Assembly (NCBI GenBank): GCA_030540405.1
Contig: JAUNWH010000007.1
Coordinates: 19,606-83,605 of the forward strand
Direction of reading: 5' to 3'
DNA length: 64,000 nucleotides
Origin: Spirochaetales bacterium
Lineage (GTDB): Bacteria; Spirochaetota; Spirochaetia; Treponematales; Treponemataceae
Shown here: positions 10,401 through 18,254 of the stretch, one piece after another
Position numbering within the stretch: position 1 is the first letter of the stretch
Layout: every line of letters starts with the position of its first letter
The notes under the pieces: model-generated
What the model saw: the letters and a program-made list of their open reading frames with translations, nothing else
Databases searched by the model: none
Told to the model about the DNA's origin: nothing
Position numbers and translations under genes: made by a program

Positions 10401-11886
10401 CTGTTTCAACAAAGAAATTTTTCAATTCAGCAGAAGCCTGAAGATACATATTTTTTCCAAGCTGAAGACTTCCGCTCGCATTTACTCTGCCTGGTTCGCC
10501 GTATTCAAGATGAGAATAATCGCTAGCTTCAAACACAAGCTCAATAGACATTCCAAGCGATGAATATCCTTGAAAAGCTGTAAAGCAACTGTAATCTCCA
10601 AAATATAGTTGCGGAATAAAAAAATCAAACCCCTTGTCTTTTCGCGGCTCAAAAAAAATTTCACCGGAAATTTTATTTCCATTAAAAAAAGCGTAATGCT
10701 CAAGATTCAAATATCCAGAAGGCTGAAGTTTTGGAATATAAAAAGAACCTTCAAAAGTTCCCTGAACAACTCCGCCAGATGCAGAAATTTTTTTTACATT
10801 TATATCAGTATTATTTCCAGAAGCTTCAACATTTAAAATTTGCGTATTTTCTGAAAATCGCTTAGGTAAGGAAAAAAAAGTTCTTGACTGCCAATTATAT
10901 TTTAACGATTTTAAATCAAATGAAAATTCTGAATCAGTTGAAAGAATAGTTCCTCTAAAAAAATTCGCAACAGGATGAAGTTTTTGAGTTCTAACAACTT
11001 TTAGCGGATCAAAAGAATTTGACTTTAACTTTGCTAAAATTTTTTTTGAACTAGCATCAAAAGAAATCATCGTGGAAAAAGGAAAAACTTCACGAACAGA
11101 AAATATTTCAATCTTAGGACTTTTATAAGCCGCAAGAAATTCAAGTTTCCGAAGAGAAATATCAGCCTTAGAATAATTATCAAGTTTTACAGTGCATGAA
11201 CTTCCAGAAATAGAATTTAAAATTCGTCCGTTCAAGCCAAAAGTCGTTCCAAAACTTCTTTTGCCAAAATAAAACAAGAAATTTCCTTCTGACTTTAACC
11301 AAGCATCAACAGCGTTTTCGTTTTTTCCAAAATAAAAATCTTTTAATGACAAAGAAAAACTTTTATTTTCCGCAGTAAAATTTAATTTAAGATTTTTTAT
11401 CTGAACATCAAGAGGAAGAATAAAGGCAATTTTTTTTACCAAGTATTCAACTTTCTCAAAAGAAATTTCAGCTGAATTATATTTCTCTTCCGAAACAGTT
11501 TTTGCAGGATTTTTTTTTCTTTCAATATTTACAGAAGCATCTTTTAGAAAAAGTTTTTCAAACGCATTTTCAAAATCGCCTTTTAGAATTTTTGGCAAAC
11601 TGAAATAAACATAAATTTTATTTACAAAAATAATTTGCTGCCCATTTTTTGAGTCCGAAACCTCTATACCTTTTATGCAGATTTTTGATAGAATGGACGG
11701 CGATAAAGATTTGTATGAAATCTTCATGCCAGTATTTTTTTCAAGTTCCAGCACAATTTTTTTCTCATAGCTTCTGATTGCTCCGTCAACTTTGCTATAA
11801 ACAGGTTTCATCGCAGCAACAAAAGACGCAGCTATTAAGAGAAAAATAAGAATGCCAATGCTTGTCTTTAACACTTTAGATTTCAT
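7483..11886 (-). CDS. tamB: TamB-like translocation/assembly module protein (DUF490)
   Basis: TamB/AsmA-like proteins span the periplasm as a long hydrophobic beta-groove and help move phospholipid or barrel proteins to the outer membrane. This 1467-residue protein has one N-terminal membrane anchor (LKTSIGILIFLLIAASFVAAM, about 7-26), then over 1000 residues of short amphipathic strands with little helix. A DUF490-type C-terminus includes GLWGIKGDIVLRGGEVSYLSR and GQLILDETQNKFDPVITVRA. It ends in LSWRVSF with a terminal Phe. It is first in the operon, 21 bases before bamA, as TP0325 is before TP0326. Conservation of the middle is poor, so residue-level statements are not possible. Confidence 0.9.
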   Translation of the reverse strand: MKSKVLKTSIGILIFLLIAASFVAAMKPVYSKVDGAIRSYEKKIVLELEKNTGMKISYKSLSPSILSKICIKGIEVSDSKNGQQIIFVNKIYVYFSLPKILKGDFENAFEKLFLKDASVNIERKKNPAKTVSEEKYNSAEISFEKVEYLVKKIAFILPLDVQIKNLKLNFTAENKSFSLSLKDFYFGKNENAVDAWLKSEGNFLFYFGKRSFGTTFGLNGRILNSISGSSCTVKLDNYSKADISLRKLEFLAAYKSPKIEIFSVREVFPFSTMISFDASSKKILAKLKSNSFDPLKVVRTQKLHPVANFFRGTILSTDSEFSFDLKSLKYNWQSRTFFSLPKRFSENTQILNVEASGNNTDINVKKISASGGVVQGTFEGSFYIPKLQPSGYLNLEHYAFFNGNKISGEIFFEPRKDKGFDFFIPQLYFGDYSCFTAFQGYSSLGMSIELVFEASDYSHLEYGEPGRVNASGSLQLGKNMYLQASAELKNFFVETGVKTGAFFTEKNGKNVLNKVVEISEPYISNIEAYFATDFKDYNYNSPLAIFANTKKDREVLLLSVDGAGGKLGTSVQVSKADLIYGKNSFSASGGLDVEFPKSQMTFSSDFSLNSIPYAFNGLFVFGDWLNISGDYGLDVAVDFKNFIDGSLRFKDLPVSVNDFTVAFSLDSNFSVLSKDDWNFFIENFSASELSGKFRLKPELSIKGEINEKSFLASSVVYKDSFAQLEGEGYAFWNINEKIFDSSTLSVQLKDSKSSERISFQVELTNPMREIFSADNLKRDFYFSAGAKIESFPFSRFLLRQNENNVLNAELSASGTFENPYLSAKLIDSSLLLGGSNLTASAEASLIENIFTISSADISWKNFQIDSVSSNVDFETFDGTASLKARAHAGEKKIETGIELALSNLSENPEGFFPEAYSVETTFASVESELITDFVPFKFSVIRSPGRFDIITDENLGAFGEILDDGKISFSVGKAKPLHFDLNGSVKKQIVDLDFENIFWDVSRCARIFNTKLFSIYSAIVEGNLNLSGVITDPDLDGRFVVSDVDFNLPQFVPDHFTSAEMNVDFSQEEISIPETNFKIKDGILAANAVVSLDRWSLGTLELNLATLEDGDIPIDSKVSYFRIKGYTSVDASLVMEDRSVSLNGSVGLRNAELSVSMNASDFTQKKKPAASNDIDFSINLDLMIGRKVQIAINPLVRSLVAPSTPISVNADTATGLWGIKGDIVLRGGEVSYLSRNFYLKQGQLILDETQNKFDPVITVRAETREHDTNGDPVTITLSAISQNISRFNAVLSSSPAKSENEIMGILGQIASGDASSVGNFLVAAGDYGVQVTLLRKIESALRDLSNFDIFSVRTTILQNSIMQGLNMNRASDNNSIIGNLFDNSTVYIGKYFGNDIYADALLHWTYDKTKVDSGGVSGNGLVFQPEIGLEFEAPFANIRWNFAPDLGELQQSWTQATSITLSWRVSF

Positions 11887-11961
11887 AAAAAATCTCGCTT
11901 ATATTTTAACAGAAAACATTATTTGAGGAAATGCCCGACTTTAGGCAACGGAGCTGATTAT

Positions 11962-12606
11962 ATGGTTTTAGAAAATTTTATTGTGTTCGAAGGAATTGAC
12001 GGAGCAGGAACAACAACTCAGCTAGAAGTTTTAAAATCGAAAACTCCACAATTTTTATTTACAGCAGAACCAACATCTTCGGAAACTGGAAAATTTCTTC
12101 GTAAAATGCTCAAGGGAGAAATCCAAGTTACAAATGAAACAGCCGCCTATATTTTTGCCGCAGACAGAAATGAACACATAAACGGAAACTATATAATAGA
12201 AGAAAACAAACTAATCACAGGAGTAAAATCCGCCTGTGAAAAAGGAAAAATTGTTGTGAGCGACCGCTACTTTTTTTCAAGCCTCGCATATCAAAGCATA
12301 AACTGCTCTCCAGAAATTCCACGGACGTTGAATAAATTTTTTCCATTGCCGCGTCTTCTATTCTTTTTTGACATCGAGCCAGAAATTTCACTAAAAAGAA
12401 TTTCATCAAGAGGGCAAAAAGAAATTTATGAAAAAATAGACTTTCTAAAAAAGACAAAAGAAGAATACGAAAAAGTTCTTATGGAATACGATGGAACAGA
12501 AACCGGAAAAGGAATGAAAATAGTCCGCATAGACGCAACGCTTGACAAGGAAAAAATCAGCCAGCAAATTGAAAAAGAAATAAATTCAATTTACAAAATA
12601 TTCTAA
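11962..12606 (+). CDS. tmk: thymidylate kinase
   Basis: Tmk phosphorylates dTMP to dTDP. The 214-residue protein starts at ATG 11962, with GGAG 8 bases upstream; a longer in-frame TTG start at 11923 lacks a site. IVFEGIDGAGTTTQ (about 7-20) is the P-loop region, but the usual GK[ST] lysine is Thr here. VVSDRYFFSSLAYQS is the dTMP-binding DRY-type motif, and RLLFFFDIEPEISLKRISSRG matches the later core strand. The gene is divergent from tamB with about 75 bases between. I am confident of the family; the missing lysine is odd and is listed as a finding. Confidence 0.88.
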   Translation: MVLENFIVFEGIDGAGTTTQLEVLKSKTPQFLFTAEPTSSETGKFLRKMLKGEIQVTNETAAYIFAADRNEHINGNYIIEENKLITGVKSACEKGKIVVSDRYFFSSLAYQSINCSPEIPRTLNKFFPLPRLLFFFDIEPEISLKRISSRGQKEIYEKIDFLKKTKEEYEKVLMEYDGTETGKGMKIVRIDATLDKEKISQQIEKEINSIYKIF

Positions 12607-12638
12607 AAACAGCAGGCATTTTATCCGATATTCAAAGG

Positions 12639-13268
12639 GTGAAAAAGTCTTTTTTTAAAGCAACCAAAATTTTATTCTTGATTCTCATTACGTTTCTTTT
12701 TTCAGCAGAAAGAACCAATGCTTACATGGTTAAATACAAAGAAGATTTTTACAAGCTTTACCACGTTCATTACCAGCAGCAACCTGACGACTGCATAGAA
12801 AATATTTACTGGCTGGAAAAAGCTGCTAAAGCAGATTTTTGCAATCCGCTGTATGCATACACAAAAATTGAAAATGAGCTTCAATGGGAAAAATACCGCT
12901 ATCTTTTTCAAATGCACTTGAATTTAAAATTAATAGAACAGCACTTGCGCCTTGGACGAATTTACGATAAAAATGCCGCCTATTTTTACGACGCTCCTTG
13001 GAAAGATGAATATTTGCGCAATCTTGAAAAAGCAAAAACTTGCTATGAAGCAGGATACATTTACTGGCAGGAAGCATCGCTTTGGGCTGAAAAAGCAAAC
13101 GTTGGAAAATTCAAATTCTTATTTTTGACAGGAATTCAAAACTGGGAAGATGAACGGGAACGAATAAACTCAGGTTCTTTAGATTATAAAAAAACTTTGG
13201 ATCGTGAACTAAAAAGACTTAACAAAGTTATAGACGATTTAAAATCAATGGAAACGAAAAGCTACTAG
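12639..13268 (+). CDS. exported hypothetical protein, helical
   Basis: I do not recognise this 209-residue protein. It starts with GTG, has a clear signal peptide (TKILFLILITFLFSAE, about 8-23) and then a helical, tyrosine- and tryptophan-rich mature part with repeated short patterns such as YWLEKAAKADF, YLRNLEKAKTCYEAGYIYW and EASLWAEKAN. These could be degenerate TPR-like helical hairpins. It has no lipobox. It lies between tmk and rqcH, 32 bases behind tmk, so it may be cotranscribed with tmk. rqcH has its own promoter downstream. A periplasmic scaffold role is only a guess. Confidence 0.7.
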   Translation: MKKSFFKATKILFLILITFLFSAERTNAYMVKYKEDFYKLYHVHYQQQPDDCIENIYWLEKAAKADFCNPLYAYTKIENELQWEKYRYLFQMHLNLKLIEQHLRLGRIYDKNAAYFYDAPWKDEYLRNLEKAKTCYEAGYIYWQEASLWAEKANVGKFKFLFLTGIQNWEDERERINSGSLDYKKTLDRELKRLNKVIDDLKSMETKSY

Positions 13269-13283
13269 CTTTTAAAATACCAA

Positions 13284-13312
13284 TTCACTATCCATTTTAA
13301 ATCTGATATACT
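13284..13312 (+). promoter_or_regulatory. promoter of rqcH, likely leaderless
   Basis: A -35 TTCACT (13284-13289) and a -10 TATACT (13307-13312) are 17 bases apart. Only 7 bases separate the -10 from the ATG at 13320, and they contain no Shine-Dalgarno, so transcription should start at or within a base or two of the start codon. Confidence 0.7.
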
Positions 13313-13319
13313 TTGCAAA

Positions 13320-14771
13320 ATGTCCTTAAACTGCAATGAAATAAATTTAATATTGAGCGAACTCAACATTGAAGGCTCCTTTATACAAGAAATAATCCAG
13401 CCGGGTTATGACACAGTTTCATTTAAAATTGTCGGAAAAGCAGAACCTTGCAATATTGTAATTTGCACATCGCCTCAATCATGCAGAATAAACAAAACAA
13501 ATTTAAAATCTCCTAAAAATGAAAAGCCGTTAAGATTCAATGAGTTTTTAAAATCACGTGTTCAGGGAATGAGAATCAACTCATGCAAGCAGCTAGGACT
13601 TGACCGAATTGTAAAATTCGATGTTTCAACATGGAAAGACAGGCTTTTTATTTATGCCAGGCTTTGGTCAAATGCGGCAAATATTATTGTAACAGATGAA
13701 AATGGAAAAATTCTTGACTGCTTGTACCGCCGGCCTACAAAAGGCGAAGTTACGGGCGGACTTTTTATTCCGCAAGAGAAAATCCCAACAGAAGAAGAAG
13801 AAAAAGAACTTTCACTTCAAAAATTTCCTATAAGAACATTTGACACTGACGATTTTTTCAAAGGCAAAGAAACACTTTCATTCAATGAAAAAATCAATTT
13901 GTATTACACAGAATGCGCTGGAAAACTTTCAAGAGAAAGCCTCCTTGTTCAAGCCGAAAAATGGTACAATGTAAAACGAAGCAAAATGGAAAATGCGCTT
14001 CAGCATCTTATAGAAAAGAAATCAGAATTTGAAAATGCAGGAAAGCTAAAACACACTGGAGACTTGATTCTTTCATTCGCAACCCAAATCAAAGGCTCTT
14101 ACTTAGATTGCACGGACTACAACACAGGCGAGCAACTTCACATCAGGCTGAATGAAAAACTAAGTCCGCAGGAAAACGCCGCATCTTATTATGAGCAATA
14201 CAAAAAAGCCGTGTCTGGAATAGAGTCTCTTGAACACGACATCGAACTTGCAAAAAAAGCAATCGCTTCACTTGATGAAGAATACAATCGGATAATTTCA
14301 GAAAAAAATACTCTAAAGATTGAACAGCTTCTTAGGCATGACACAAAGCCAAAACAGCAGATTCAAAAAAAACATCCTGGACTTCATTATGAAATTAACG
14401 GCTGGACAATAATCGTTGGCAGAAACTCTTCTGAAAATGACGAGCTTTTAAGGCATACTGTAAAAGGACAAGATATGTGGCTTCATACAAGAGATTATGC
14501 CGGCGGATATGTTTTTATAAAGGCACAAAAAAACAAAACCATTCCTCTTGAGATTCTTCTTTACGCAGGAAACCTTGCGGTCTATCATTCAAAAGCAAGA
14601 AAAAACAAACAGGCAGATTTATACTATACGCAGGTAAAATTTTTGCGCCGGGCAAAAAACGGTCCAAAAGGCCTTGTGCTTCCAACTCAGGAAAAAAACT
14701 TGTTTATAAAAATCGATGATGAAAAATTAAAACGCCTTGATGAAATTGAAAAGGCAAGCGCAATTCTATAG
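13320..14771 (+). CDS. rqcH: NFACT-family ribosome quality control protein RqcH/Rqc2
   Basis: RqcH binds stalled 50S subunits carrying peptidyl-tRNA and recruits Ala-tRNA to add alanine tails that mark the peptide for breakdown. The older name is fibronectin-binding protein FbpA. The N-terminal NFACT-N domain contains LGLDRIVKFD with Asp95-Arg96, the DR pair known to be needed for tailing. Two helical coiled-coil regions follow (about 205-235 and 285-335). The C-terminal NFACT-R domain reads GWTIIVGRN, GQDMWLHTRDYAGGYVFIKA and AVYHSKARKNKQADLYYT (about 360-440). At 483 aa it is shorter than the roughly 570 aa of Firmicutes forms. The start codon lies 7 bases behind a -10 hexamer. Confidence 0.92.
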   Translation: MSLNCNEINLILSELNIEGSFIQEIIQPGYDTVSFKIVGKAEPCNIVICTSPQSCRINKTNLKSPKNEKPLRFNEFLKSRVQGMRINSCKQLGLDRIVKFDVSTWKDRLFIYARLWSNAANIIVTDENGKILDCLYRRPTKGEVTGGLFIPQEKIPTEEEEKELSLQKFPIRTFDTDDFFKGKETLSFNEKINLYYTECAGKLSRESLLVQAEKWYNVKRSKMENALQHLIEKKSEFENAGKLKHTGDLILSFATQIKGSYLDCTDYNTGEQLHIRLNEKLSPQENAASYYEQYKKAVSGIESLEHDIELAKKAIASLDEEYNRIISEKNTLKIEQLLRHDTKPKQQIQKKHPGLHYEINGWTIIVGRNSSENDELLRHTVKGQDMWLHTRDYAGGYVFIKAQKNKTIPLEILLYAGNLAVYHSKARKNKQADLYYTQVKFLRRAKNGPKGLVLPTQEKNLFIKIDDEKLKRLDEIEKASAIL

Positions 14772-14792
14772 AATAGAAAACCGAGGAATCAA

Positions 14793-15665
14793 ATGACAAT
14801 ATCTAAAATTCTTGAACAAAAAAAGACGCTTCTATCATTTGAAGTTTTTCCGCCAAAGCAGCAGGCAAATTTTGAAAATACAGTTAATGCGGCAAAAGAG
14901 CTTTGCAATCTGAATCCTGACTTTATAAGCGTAACTTATGGAGCCGGAGGAACAACCAGAGAAAACACAGTTGAAATAGCCTCCAAGATTTTATCATTTG
15001 GGACACCAGCCCTCGCGCACCTTACTTGCGTTGGAAACACAATTGACGAAGCTAAAAATATAATATCTCAAATGAAGAAAAATGGAATTGAAAATGTCCT
15101 TGCATTGAGAGGAGACATTCCGCAGGGAATTTCAAACCCATTAAGCAAAGAACTTGAGCACGCGAATGTCCTTGCAAAAATCTTAAAGGATGAAGGCTTT
15201 TGCGTTGGAGGAGCCTGTTATCCAGAAGGACACCCGGAAAGCCATAACAGACAAGAAGACATAGACAATCTAAAATACAAAATAGATGCCGGCGTTGACT
15301 TTCTTACAACACAAATGTTTTTTGACAACAATATGCTCTACAGCTATCTCTACCAAATTCAATCAAAGGGAATTCGTGTTCCGGTTTTTGCAGGAATCAT
15401 GCCGATTACAAACAGCAACCAAGTTTCAAAAATGGTGAAACTTTCATCTGCATATATTCCGGCAAAGCTTCTTTCTATTTGCGACCGTTTTTCTGAAAAT
15501 CCAGAGGCAATGCGCCAGGCAGGAATTGCTTATGCAACAGACCAGATTATAGACCTTATTTCAAACGGGGTAAGAGGCATCCATATTTATACAATGAACA
15601 AGCCTTCTGTTGCCCAAGAAATTTATAGAAACGTTGATAAAATTATTTCCGCAACAAACAGCTAG
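14793..15665 (+). CDS. metF: methylenetetrahydrofolate reductase
   Basis: MetF reduces 5,10-methylene-THF to 5-methyl-THF, the methyl donor for the next gene product, MetH. The 290-residue length is typical for the bacterial FAD enzyme. SFEVFPPK near residue 15 holds the catalytic Glu17; SVTYGAGGTTRENTVEIA, ALRGDIPQG and FLTTQMFFDN are the family's flavin and folate motifs. GAGG precedes the ATG. It lies 21 bases behind rqcH and 15 bases before metH, so folate one-carbon flux and methionine synthesis are coupled in one transcript. The short gaps leave no room for a riboswitch directly upstream. Confidence 0.97.
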   Translation: MTISKILEQKKTLLSFEVFPPKQQANFENTVNAAKELCNLNPDFISVTYGAGGTTRENTVEIASKILSFGTPALAHLTCVGNTIDEAKNIISQMKKNGIENVLALRGDIPQGISNPLSKELEHANVLAKILKDEGFCVGGACYPEGHPESHNRQEDIDNLKYKIDAGVDFLTTQMFFDNNMLYSYLYQIQSKGIRVPVFAGIMPITNSNQVSKMVKLSSAYIPAKLLSICDRFSENPEAMRQAGIAYATDQIIDLISNGVRGIHIYTMNKPSVAQEIYRNVDKIISATNS

Positions 15666-15680
15666 CAAAAGGAGATTCTC

Positions 15681-18254
15681 TTGAGCGAATTTAAAAATTT
15701 TCTATTTAATAAAATACAAAAACGTGAGCCTGTTTTTTTTGACGGCGGAATGGGAACAATGATTCAAAAAACTCCAGGTCTTTCCTACTCTATTCCAGAA
15801 GACTTGAATTTTTACAATCCAGAAGCAATAAAAGAAATCCACAAAAAATATATACAAGCAGGAAGCAACATTTGCACCACAAACACATTCGGAGCAAATC
15901 CTATCAAGCTTGAAAATGCATCTCATTCAGCACAAGAATTTATTGAAAAAGGAATTGCTCTGGTAAAAGAAGCAATCGCTGAATGCAAAAAACAAAACGA
16001 AAACATAAACTGCTTTACCGCATGGGATTCAAGTCAGATTGGAAAACTTCTTGAACCAAACGGGCCTCTTACATTTGATGAAGCATATAACTCATACAAA
16101 GCAGCCGCCATTGCCGCTGAAAAAGCAGGCGCGGATCTTGCAATAATTGAAACAATGAGCGACCTTTATGAAGTAAAAGCCGCAGTCCTTGCAATCAAAG
16201 AAAATACAAATCTTTCTGTCATAACAACAATGACATTCCAGCCAAACTTTAGAACTTTAACAGGAGCAGACGTTCTTACTTGCGTAACTTACCTTGAATC
16301 TCTGCACGTTGACGTTCTTGGTTTTAATTGCGGCGGAAGCCTTGAAGAAGACATTGAGCTTGCAAACCAATTCTGCAAATATTCACACATTCCAATTCTT
16401 TCCCAGCCAAATGCAGGGCTTCCAGAAGTTATAAACGGAAAAGATGTGTTCAAGGTAACTCCAGAAGAATTCACAAATGCACAGGAAAAAATCCTTGAAT
16501 CTGGAGTTTCAATTTTTGGAGGATGCTGCGGAACAACTCCAGACCATATAAAAACAATGACAGAAAAGCTTTCAGAAAAAAAACTGAAGGAAAACAAAGA
16601 AAAGTTCCAGTCATTTGTCTGTTCCTACAACAAAACTGTTCAGGCAGGAGGAGTTGCAGGACCTGTAATCATCGGCGAGCGCATAAATCCAACTGGAAAA
16701 AAGAAATGCAAGGAAGCGCTCCAGAACAACGATATGCAGTTCATTATTGACGAAGCAGACAGCCAGATAAATTCAGGCGCGCATATTCTTGATATAAACG
16801 TCGGACTTCCTGGAATAAATGAAAAAGAAATGATGCTTCAAGCGGTGAAGTCAGTACAGAAAATTTTCAATACACCGCTGCAAATCGACTCAAGCGAAAG
16901 TGATGTTTTGGAATACGCATTGAGATATTACAATGGAAAAGCTCTTGTAAACAGCGTCAATGGAAAGCAAGAAGTCATGGACAAAGTTTTTCCGCTAATA
17001 AAGCATTACGGAGGTGCTGTTGTCGCGCTTTGCATAGACGAAGACGGAATTTCCCCGACTGCGGAAGGAAGAGTAAGAGTTGCAGAAAAAATAATTCAGG
17101 AAGCCGCTAAATACGAAATACCTGTAAGAGACATTTTTATTGACACACTCACACTGACTGTAAGCTCAGAACAAAAAGCATCGCTTGAAACTGTAAAAGC
17201 AATCAGAATCTTAAAAGAAAAATTCGGAAAAGAAGGAATCCAGTTTGTTCTTGGAGTTTCTAACATTTCATTTGGACTTCCAAGAAGAGATATTATAAAC
17301 TCAAGATTTTTTATGCTTGCACTTGAAGCAGGGCTTAGCGCGGCAATTATAAATCCGGCAAGCGTTCCGATGATGGATACCTACAGAGCTTACAGAGCTC
17401 TTGGATGCTTTGATGAAAACTGCCTTGACTACATTCAGACTTACACAGGAACTCTTGATCCTACAACTGAAAAATCTCGCCAGAAGATTCTTTCGGATGC
17501 AGTCAATGATGGAACTATTTCAATTCAAATAAACGGAACGCCTATCGCATCTCCTAAAAAAGAAGCAGAAAAAAAAAACACCTTAACTGAAACTAGCGGC
17601 ACAGAAAAAACTTCAGAAGAAAAGGAGCTTATACAAATAATTGAAAAAGGCTTCAAGGACAAGGCATCAGATGCAACAGCCAGGCTTCTTGAAAAAAATG
17701 ATCCTGTAAAAATAATTGACAACTGCATAGTTCCAGCACTCGACAACGTAGGAAAAGACTTTGAAACCGGGAAAAAATTCCTTCCGCAGCTTTTGCTTAG
17801 CGCAGAAACAGTGGGCAATTCATTTCTTAAAATAAAAGAAACACTTGCAGCTTCAGGAAAAGAGCAGGAAGAAAAAGGAACTATAGCAATTGCAACGGTC
17901 TTTGGCGATATTCATGATATTGGAAAAAATATCGTCAAGGCAATGCTTGAAAACTATGGCTACAAAGTAATCGACCTTGGAAAAAATGTTCCGGCAGAAA
18001 CAGTTGTAAAAACAGTTATAGAAAATAAAATCAAACTTGTAGGCTTAAGCGCGCTAATGACTACAACGGTCACTAATATGGAAGAAACTATAAACCAGCT
18101 TCATAAAGCGTTAAAAGAAAATAATTTGGAATGTAAAATTGTAGTAGGTGGCGCAGTTTTAACACCAGACTATGCAAAAAAAATCGGAGCTGACTTCTAT
18201 GCAAAAGATGCAATGGAAACAGTATCAGCAGCAAAGGAAGTTTTTGGAAAATGA
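15681..18254 (+). CDS. metH: cobalamin-dependent methionine synthase lacking the reactivation domain
   Basis: MetH moves a methyl group from 5-methyl-THF through cobalamin to homocysteine. Domain order: homocysteine-binding barrel with zinc ligands Cys217 (FNCGGSLEED) and Cys282-Cys283 (FGGCCGTTPDH); pterin-binding barrel with GERINPTGKKKCKEAL near 333 and ADSQINSGAHILDINVG; a helical cap near 625-730; and a Rossmann B12 domain with VFGDIHDIGKN, where His745 would ligate cobalt. It ends at 857 residues, about 350 short of E. coli MetH, so the C-terminal AdoMet-dependent reactivation domain is absent. It starts at TTG 15681 behind AAGGAG. Its stop overlaps the next start (ATGA). Confidence 0.96.
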   Translation: MSEFKNFLFNKIQKREPVFFDGGMGTMIQKTPGLSYSIPEDLNFYNPEAIKEIHKKYIQAGSNICTTNTFGANPIKLENASHSAQEFIEKGIALVKEAIAECKKQNENINCFTAWDSSQIGKLLEPNGPLTFDEAYNSYKAAAIAAEKAGADLAIIETMSDLYEVKAAVLAIKENTNLSVITTMTFQPNFRTLTGADVLTCVTYLESLHVDVLGFNCGGSLEEDIELANQFCKYSHIPILSQPNAGLPEVINGKDVFKVTPEEFTNAQEKILESGVSIFGGCCGTTPDHIKTMTEKLSEKKLKENKEKFQSFVCSYNKTVQAGGVAGPVIIGERINPTGKKKCKEALQNNDMQFIIDEADSQINSGAHILDINVGLPGINEKEMMLQAVKSVQKIFNTPLQIDSSESDVLEYALRYYNGKALVNSVNGKQEVMDKVFPLIKHYGGAVVALCIDEDGISPTAEGRVRVAEKIIQEAAKYEIPVRDIFIDTLTLTVSSEQKASLETVKAIRILKEKFGKEGIQFVLGVSNISFGLPRRDIINSRFFMLALEAGLSAAIINPASVPMMDTYRAYRALGCFDENCLDYIQTYTGTLDPTTEKSRQKILSDAVNDGTISIQINGTPIASPKKEAEKKNTLTETSGTEKTSEEKELIQIIEKGFKDKASDATARLLEKNDPVKIIDNCIVPALDNVGKDFETGKKFLPQLLLSAETVGNSFLKIKETLAASGKEQEEKGTIAIATVFGDIHDIGKNIVKAMLENYGYKVIDLGKNVPAETVVKTVIENKIKLVGLSALMTTTVTNMEETINQLHKALKENNLECKIVVGGAVLTPDYAKKIGADFYAKDAMETVSAAKEVFGK

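Noticed and set aside
14772..14792. A SAM or cobalamin riboswitch before metF-metH, or before metY at 30307-30341.
   Set aside because: The gaps are about 21 and 35 bases, too short for any such riboswitch.
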